Positions 34,270 to 37,207 of a DNA stretch of 37,207 nucleotides are shown piece after piece (position 1 is the stretch's first letter; the number at the start of each line of letters is the position of its first letter). Both the position numbers and the translations under genes were made by a program. This DNA comes from Desulfacinum sp. (GTDB lineage: Bacteria > Desulfobacterota > Syntrophobacteria > Syntrophobacterales > DSM-9756), in contig JACIYN010000054.1 of the NCBI GenBank assembly GCA_014359885.1, positions 1 through 37,207 of the forward strand, written 5' to 3'. The notes beneath the pieces are model-generated. The model worked only from the letters and a program-made list of their open reading frames with translations. It made no database searches and was not told the origin of the DNA.

Positions 34270-35607
34270 ATGCGCCTCCCCCGAATCCTATTGGTAGAAG
34301 ACGATGCGTCCCTCCGACTGACCCAGAGCCTCTACCTGGAGCAGGAAGGCTTTCGGGTGGTGCCGGCATCCGATCGTAGCGAGGCGCGCCGGGCCCTGGC
34401 CGACGGCGCCTTCGATGCGGTGGTCACCGATCTTCGCCTGGGCGACGGTGACGGCCTGGATGTTCTTTCGGACGTGCGGGAACTGAGGCCCGAAGCGGAA
34501 ACCATCGTGATCACGGGATACGGGTCGGTGGAGAGCGCCGTGGAGGCCATGAAGCGAGGCGCCTACGACTACCTCACCAAGCCCGTGGACCCGGAGAACC
34601 TGGTTCGGGTGTTGCGAAAGGCCCTGGAGCGCCGCCGGCTGAGGCGCCATGTGGATCATCTGGCCCGGCGTTTTGCCGAGGAAGCGGGGCTCAACCGGAT
34701 CGTGGCCGAGAGCCCGGCCATGCGGGCCGTTATGGAGAGCCTGGCCCATGTGGCGGCAAGCGATGCACCGGTCCTGATCCAGGGGGAAAGCGGGACGGGC
34801 AAGGAGCTCCTGGCCAAGTGGATCCACGAGCGGAGCCGGAGAGCGGCGGGGCCCTTCGTGGCCGTCAATTGCGGGGCGGTGCCGGAAAACCTTTTGGAAA
34901 CGGAACTCTTCGGCCATGTGCGGGGTGCCTTTACCGGGGCGCACCAGAGCAAGAAAGGTCTGTGGGAAGCCGCCGACGGCGGGACCCTTTTTCTGGATGA
35001 GGTGGGAGAGATTCCGCCGGCCTTCCAGGTGAAGCTTCTTCGGGCCCTGCAGGAGGGAACCATCCGCCGGGTGGGATCGGTGAAGGAGATCCCCGTGGAC
35101 GTGCGCATTATCTCCGCCGGCAACCAGGACGTGTCGGCCCTGGTCCGGGAAGGCCGGTTCCGCCAGGACCTCTATTACCGCATCAACGTGGTGCCCATCC
35201 ACCTGCCGCCGCTTCGGGACCGGCCGGAAGACATCCGGCCCCTCACGGATTCCATTTTGGAACGGTTGAGCCGGCGCATGGGCCGCCGGGTGCCGAAACT
35301 GACGGCGGCCGCCCGCCGACGTCTTCAGGACTACCCGTGGCCCGGGAATGTGCGCGAGCTGGAAAACACTTTGGAGAGGACGCTGATCTTCCACAGGAAG
35401 GATCGGATCGACGCGGAGGATCTCAACCTGGAAGCGCCGGTGGCGTCTCCCCGCGGCGGCGAGGGCGATTGGAATATGACCCTGGAGGAAGTGGAGAAGC
35501 GCCACATCCTTCGGGTGCTGGCCCGATGCGGGCACAACAAGACGCGGGCCGCCCAAGTGTTGGGGATCGGCACCAACACCCTGTGGCGGAAGTTGAAGAA
35601 GTTTTGA
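34270..35607 (+). CDS. Sigma54-dependent response regulator, NtrC/AtoC family
   Basis: A 445-residue activator of sigma54 RNA polymerase. The receiver domain (1-120) has acidic pocket Asp11-Asp12, phosphoacceptor Asp54 in VTDLRL and the conserved Lys in YLTKPVD. The AAA+ domain (about 145-380) has Walker A GESGTGKE, the sigma54-contact loop GAFTGA in ELFGHVRGAFTGAHQ, Walker B GGTLFLDEVGEIP and the arginine-finger region REGRFRQDLYYRINVVPIHLPPLRDR. A Fis-type helix-turn-helix closes the protein (NKTRAAQVLGIGTNTLWRKLKKF). The histidine kinase follows 33 bases later, so they form one two-component operon. The next gene, cooS, has a sigma54-type promoter, making it the likely target. No clear Shine-Dalgarno precedes the ATG. 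Confidence 0.94.
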   Translation: MRLPRILLVEDDASLRLTQSLYLEQEGFRVVPASDRSEARRALADGAFDAVVTDLRLGDGDGLDVLSDVRELRPEAETIVITGYGSVESAVEAMKRGAYDYLTKPVDPENLVRVLRKALERRRLRRHVDHLARRFAEEAGLNRIVAESPAMRAVMESLAHVAASDAPVLIQGESGTGKELLAKWIHERSRRAAGPFVAVNCGAVPENLLETELFGHVRGAFTGAHQSKKGLWEAADGGTLFLDEVGEIPPAFQVKLLRALQEGTIRRVGSVKEIPVDVRIISAGNQDVSALVREGRFRQDLYYRINVVPIHLPPLRDRPEDIRPLTDSILERLSRRMGRRVPKLTAAARRRLQDYPWPGNVRELENTLERTLIFHRKDRIDAEDLNLEAPVASPRGGEGDWNMTLEEVEKRHILRVLARCGHNKTRAAQVLGIGTNTLWRKLKKF

Positions 35608-35640
35608 GTGTTAAGTTTTCAGCGTTAAGGCGGGGGGAGG

Positions 35641-36777
35641 ATGGATTCGGAGAGTTTGCTCAATATCCTCAACAGCATGGAAGATAAGATCTACGTGGTG
35701 GGGCGGGACTACCGGATCCAGTTTTTGAACGCCTCCCTTCGAAGCGAGATGGGCGACGGGGAAGGGGCCCTGTGTCATGAATTCTTCGGCCATGATCCGG
35801 CCCAATGCGAGGAATGCCAGCACGGGATGAGTTCCTTCGAGCCGGAGCGGCGGCGGGAATGGACGTCGCCCCGGGACGGGCGGGTCTACGAGGTGTCCGT
35901 ATCGCCGCTGCACGGCCCCGACGGTAGTATCTCCAGGCTTCACATCATGCGCGACATCACGGAGCGAAAGGACCTGGAACGGGAGCTCCAGGCGCAGTCC
36001 CGATCCCTGGCCGAAAAGGTGCGCCGGCAGGCCCAGGTGCTCTTTCGGCGGGAACGGTTGTCGCTCCTCGGGGAAATCGCGGCCGGTCTGGCCCACGAAC
36101 TGCGAACGCCGCTGGGAGCCCTCCTCACGGGGATCAAGCTGCTGGAAAAGGAGCCCCAAGATCCGGATCAAAAGGCCATGCTTTTCGATCTTTTGAAGAA
36201 GGAGACGAGCCGCCTGGAACGAAAACTTTCGGAATTCCTGGAATACGCCAAGGGGCGGCTGCCGGAACGACGGCCTACGTCCGTTCGAGCCCTGCTGGAA
36301 GAAACGCGGGCGCTCCTGGAAGCCGACAGGGATCGGGTGGGGAAGGTCCGAATCCGGGTCCAGGTACCCGATACGGTGGGCGAGTTTCCCCTGGACGAGG
36401 ACCATCTGAAGCAGGTGCTTTTGAACCTGGGCCGGAACGCGCTTCAATCCCTGAACGGGTCGGGGACTCTGGACCTGGAAGCCCGGCGCGGGCCTCACGG
36501 GTTGGAGATTCGAGTGCGCGACGACGGGCCCGGCATCGCCTCCCACCACATTCCCCACCTTTTCAAGCCCTTTTTTTCCACGCGACCCGGGGGAACGGGC
36601 CTGGGACTTGCCATCTGCAAGGACATCGTGGAAGCCCACGGAGGCCGAATCTCCGTCACCAGTCTTCCTCGGGTTCAGACCACCTTCCGAATCCTGCTGC
36701 CGGACCAACCTTTCCAAAATGGAATCCCCTCACCCAGAACTCCTTCCACGATGGACGGGTCGAAAGGCGAAAGGTAA
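35641..36777 (+). CDS. Soluble PAS-domain sensor histidine kinase
   Basis: A 378-residue kinase without membrane segments, so it senses a cytoplasmic signal. The PAS domain (1-108) includes a Cys/His cluster: Cys45-His46, His51, Cys56, Cys59, His61 (LCHEFFGHDPAQCEECQHG), which could bind a metal, heme or Fe-S centre or act as a redox switch. The dimerisation domain has the phosphorylated His152 in GLAHELRTPLG. The ATPase domain shows NLGRNALQSL (N box), RDDGPGIA (G1), FKPFFSTRPGGTGLGLAICKDIV (F and G2). The start has CGGGGGGAGG directly upstream. It is paired with the sigma54 regulator before it. The stop codon lies inside a GGTAAAA heptamer array, so the C-terminus SKGER is repeat-derived. 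Confidence 0.93.
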   Translation: MDSESLLNILNSMEDKIYVVGRDYRIQFLNASLRSEMGDGEGALCHEFFGHDPAQCEECQHGMSSFEPERRREWTSPRDGRVYEVSVSPLHGPDGSISRLHIMRDITERKDLERELQAQSRSLAEKVRRQAQVLFRRERLSLLGEIAAGLAHELRTPLGALLTGIKLLEKEPQDPDQKAMLFDLLKKETSRLERKLSEFLEYAKGRLPERRPTSVRALLEETRALLEADRDRVGKVRIRVQVPDTVGEFPLDEDHLKQVLLNLGRNALQSLNGSGTLDLEARRGPHGLEIRVRDDGPGIASHHIPHLFKPFFSTRPGGTGLGLAICKDIVEAHGGRISVTSLPRVQTTFRILLPDQPFQNGIPSPRTPSTMDGSKGER

Positions 36778-36814
36778 AAGGTAAAAGGCGAAAGGTTAAA
36801 GGTTAAAGGAATAA
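36766..36814. repeat. 7-bp tandem array across the histidine kinase stop
   Basis: Seven heptamers: GGCGAAA, GGTAAAA, GGTAAAA, GGCGAAA, GGTTAAA, GGTTAAA, GGAATAA. The TAA stop of the kinase gene (36775-36777) is in the second unit. Confidence 0.93.
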
Positions 36815-36825
36815 TCCGCGCACGC

Positions 36826-36870
36826 CCTTACCCCATATCCCATACCCCTCTAGCCCTTACCCCATATCCC
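36826..36870. repeat. 7/8-bp repeat, unit CCATATC/CCATACC
   Basis: Units CCCTTACC, CCATATC, CCATACC, CCTCTAG, CCCTTACC, CCATATC. It occupies the stretch where activator sites for the downstream sigma54 promoter would be expected. Confidence 0.75.
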
Positions 36871-36876
36871 TCGACT

Positions 36877-36891
36877 CGGCCCGTTTCTTGC
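36877..36891 (+). promoter_or_regulatory. Candidate sigma54 (-24/-12) promoter of cooS
   Basis: CGGCCCG-N4-TTGCT: the invariant GG (36878-36879) and GC (36890-36891) are separated by exactly ten bases, and the sequence matches TGGCACG-N4-TTGCW except at two positions. Transcription would start near 36903, about 40 bases before the cooS ATG. The regulator and kinase directly upstream are of the kind that activates such promoters. Confidence 0.7.
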
Positions 36892-36944
36892 TCTCTATTC
36901 CGCCGTGCACTTACGGTCCGAAAATGAGAATACGGAGGCGAGTC

Positions 36945-37207
36945 ATGGCCGAAGAGAAAAAGAAAAAAGAGTACAATTTCAGGGAATTTTCCACGTGCGA
37001 GGCCACGATCCAGATGCTGCAGAAGGCGGCGGCGGACGGGGTGGAGACGGCCTTTCAGCGGGCGGCCGAGATGAAGGCGTGTCCCATCGGGGCGGATTCG
37101 GCCTGCTGTAAGCACTGCGCCATGGGGCCGTGCCGCCTGAACTCGAAGGATCCCTACTCCAAGGTGGGGGTGTGCGGGGCGACCATCGACACCATCGCGG
37201 CCCGGAA
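36945..37207 (+). CDS. cooS: Anaerobic carbon monoxide dehydrogenase catalytic subunit, N-terminal part
   Basis: The first 87 codons of a Ni-Fe CO dehydrogenase, which oxidises CO to CO2 or runs in reverse for the Wood-Ljungdahl pathway. After a Lys-rich start the text has TCEATIQMLQKAAADGVETAFQRA, then MKACPIGADSACCKHCAMGPCRL and KVGVCGATIDTIAAR. These cysteines are the ligands of the D and B [4Fe-4S] clusters of the CooS/AcsA family. GGAGG seven bases before the ATG supports the start. The gene runs off the right edge, so whether it is mono-functional (cooS) or part of an acetyl-CoA synthase cluster cannot be seen. A sigma54-type promoter precedes it. Confidence 0.93.
   Translation, partial: MAEEKKKKEYNFREFSTCEATIQMLQKAAADGVETAFQRAAEMKACPIGADSACCKHCAMGPCRLNSKDPYSKVGVCGATIDTIAAR

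Overview
The window looks like chromosomal DNA of a GC-rich, anaerobic, probably sulfate-reducing or syntrophic bacterium of the former Deltaproteobacteria (Syntrophobacter/Desulfacinum-like). This is inferred from the gene mix, not from a marker gene: an anaerobic Ni-Fe CO dehydrogenase (CooS) start, a leucine/isovalerate degradation operon, a 2-oxoglutarate dehydrogenase operon, a sigma54-type two-component system, and a probable selenoprotein. I saw no rRNA, tRNA, CRISPR array, prophage or insertion sequence.

Layout. 1-2590 (minus): 3' -truncated inositol-3-phosphate synthase, Ogt-type DNA repair methyltransferase, glyoxalase II-like hydrolase. 2737-3573 (plus): PrmA-like methyltransferase. 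3574-3977: leader with a sigma70-like promoter, a 21-codon ORF and a strong intrinsic terminator, followed by isovaleryl-CoA dehydrogenase, enoyl-CoA hydratase, acyl-CoA carboxylase carboxyltransferase and an HMG-CoA lyase-like enzyme (3978-8934), which together read as leucine catabolism. 9281-12125: a MotA/TolQ-like membrane protein, an unrecognised conserved-looking protein and an SH3/coiled-coil membrane protein. 12371-18515: chaperone operon dnaK-cbpA-cbpM-clpB. 18985-20217 (minus): chemoreceptor. 20428-20748: small thioredoxin-like ORF with an in-frame UGA followed by a SECIS-like hairpin. 20865-27448: sucA, a repeat-built coiled-coil gene, sucB and lpd. 27536-28501 (minus): alpha/beta hydrolase. 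28997-29826: lexA and a small ORF. 30152-31707: Gly/Trp-rich small protein and a MNT/HEPN toxin-antitoxin pair. 31833-33044: MFS transporter. 33363-34088: two poorly known small genes. 34270-37207: NtrC-family regulator, PAS histidine kinase, a sigma54-type promoter and the start of cooS.

The intergenic DNA is unusually rich in repeats. At least nine arrays have an exact 7-bp period, each with its own unit (ACGGNNN, CCGTNNN, ACGCCTA, TGAGTGA, CCTCACT, GGTAAAA and so on); several run through stop codons or touch ribosome binding sites. Alongside them are perfect 22-bp palindromes, two ~200-bp MITE-like elements with imperfect terminal inverted repeats, and several other dispersed families.

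Most notable: (1) the UGA/SECIS candidate selenoprotein at 20428; (2) the heptamer arrays; (3) the attenuator-like leader before the leucine operon; (4) the two-component system and sigma54 promoter in front of cooS; (5) a perfect dyad on the lexA promoter. All functional calls come from reading the translations; no database search was run.
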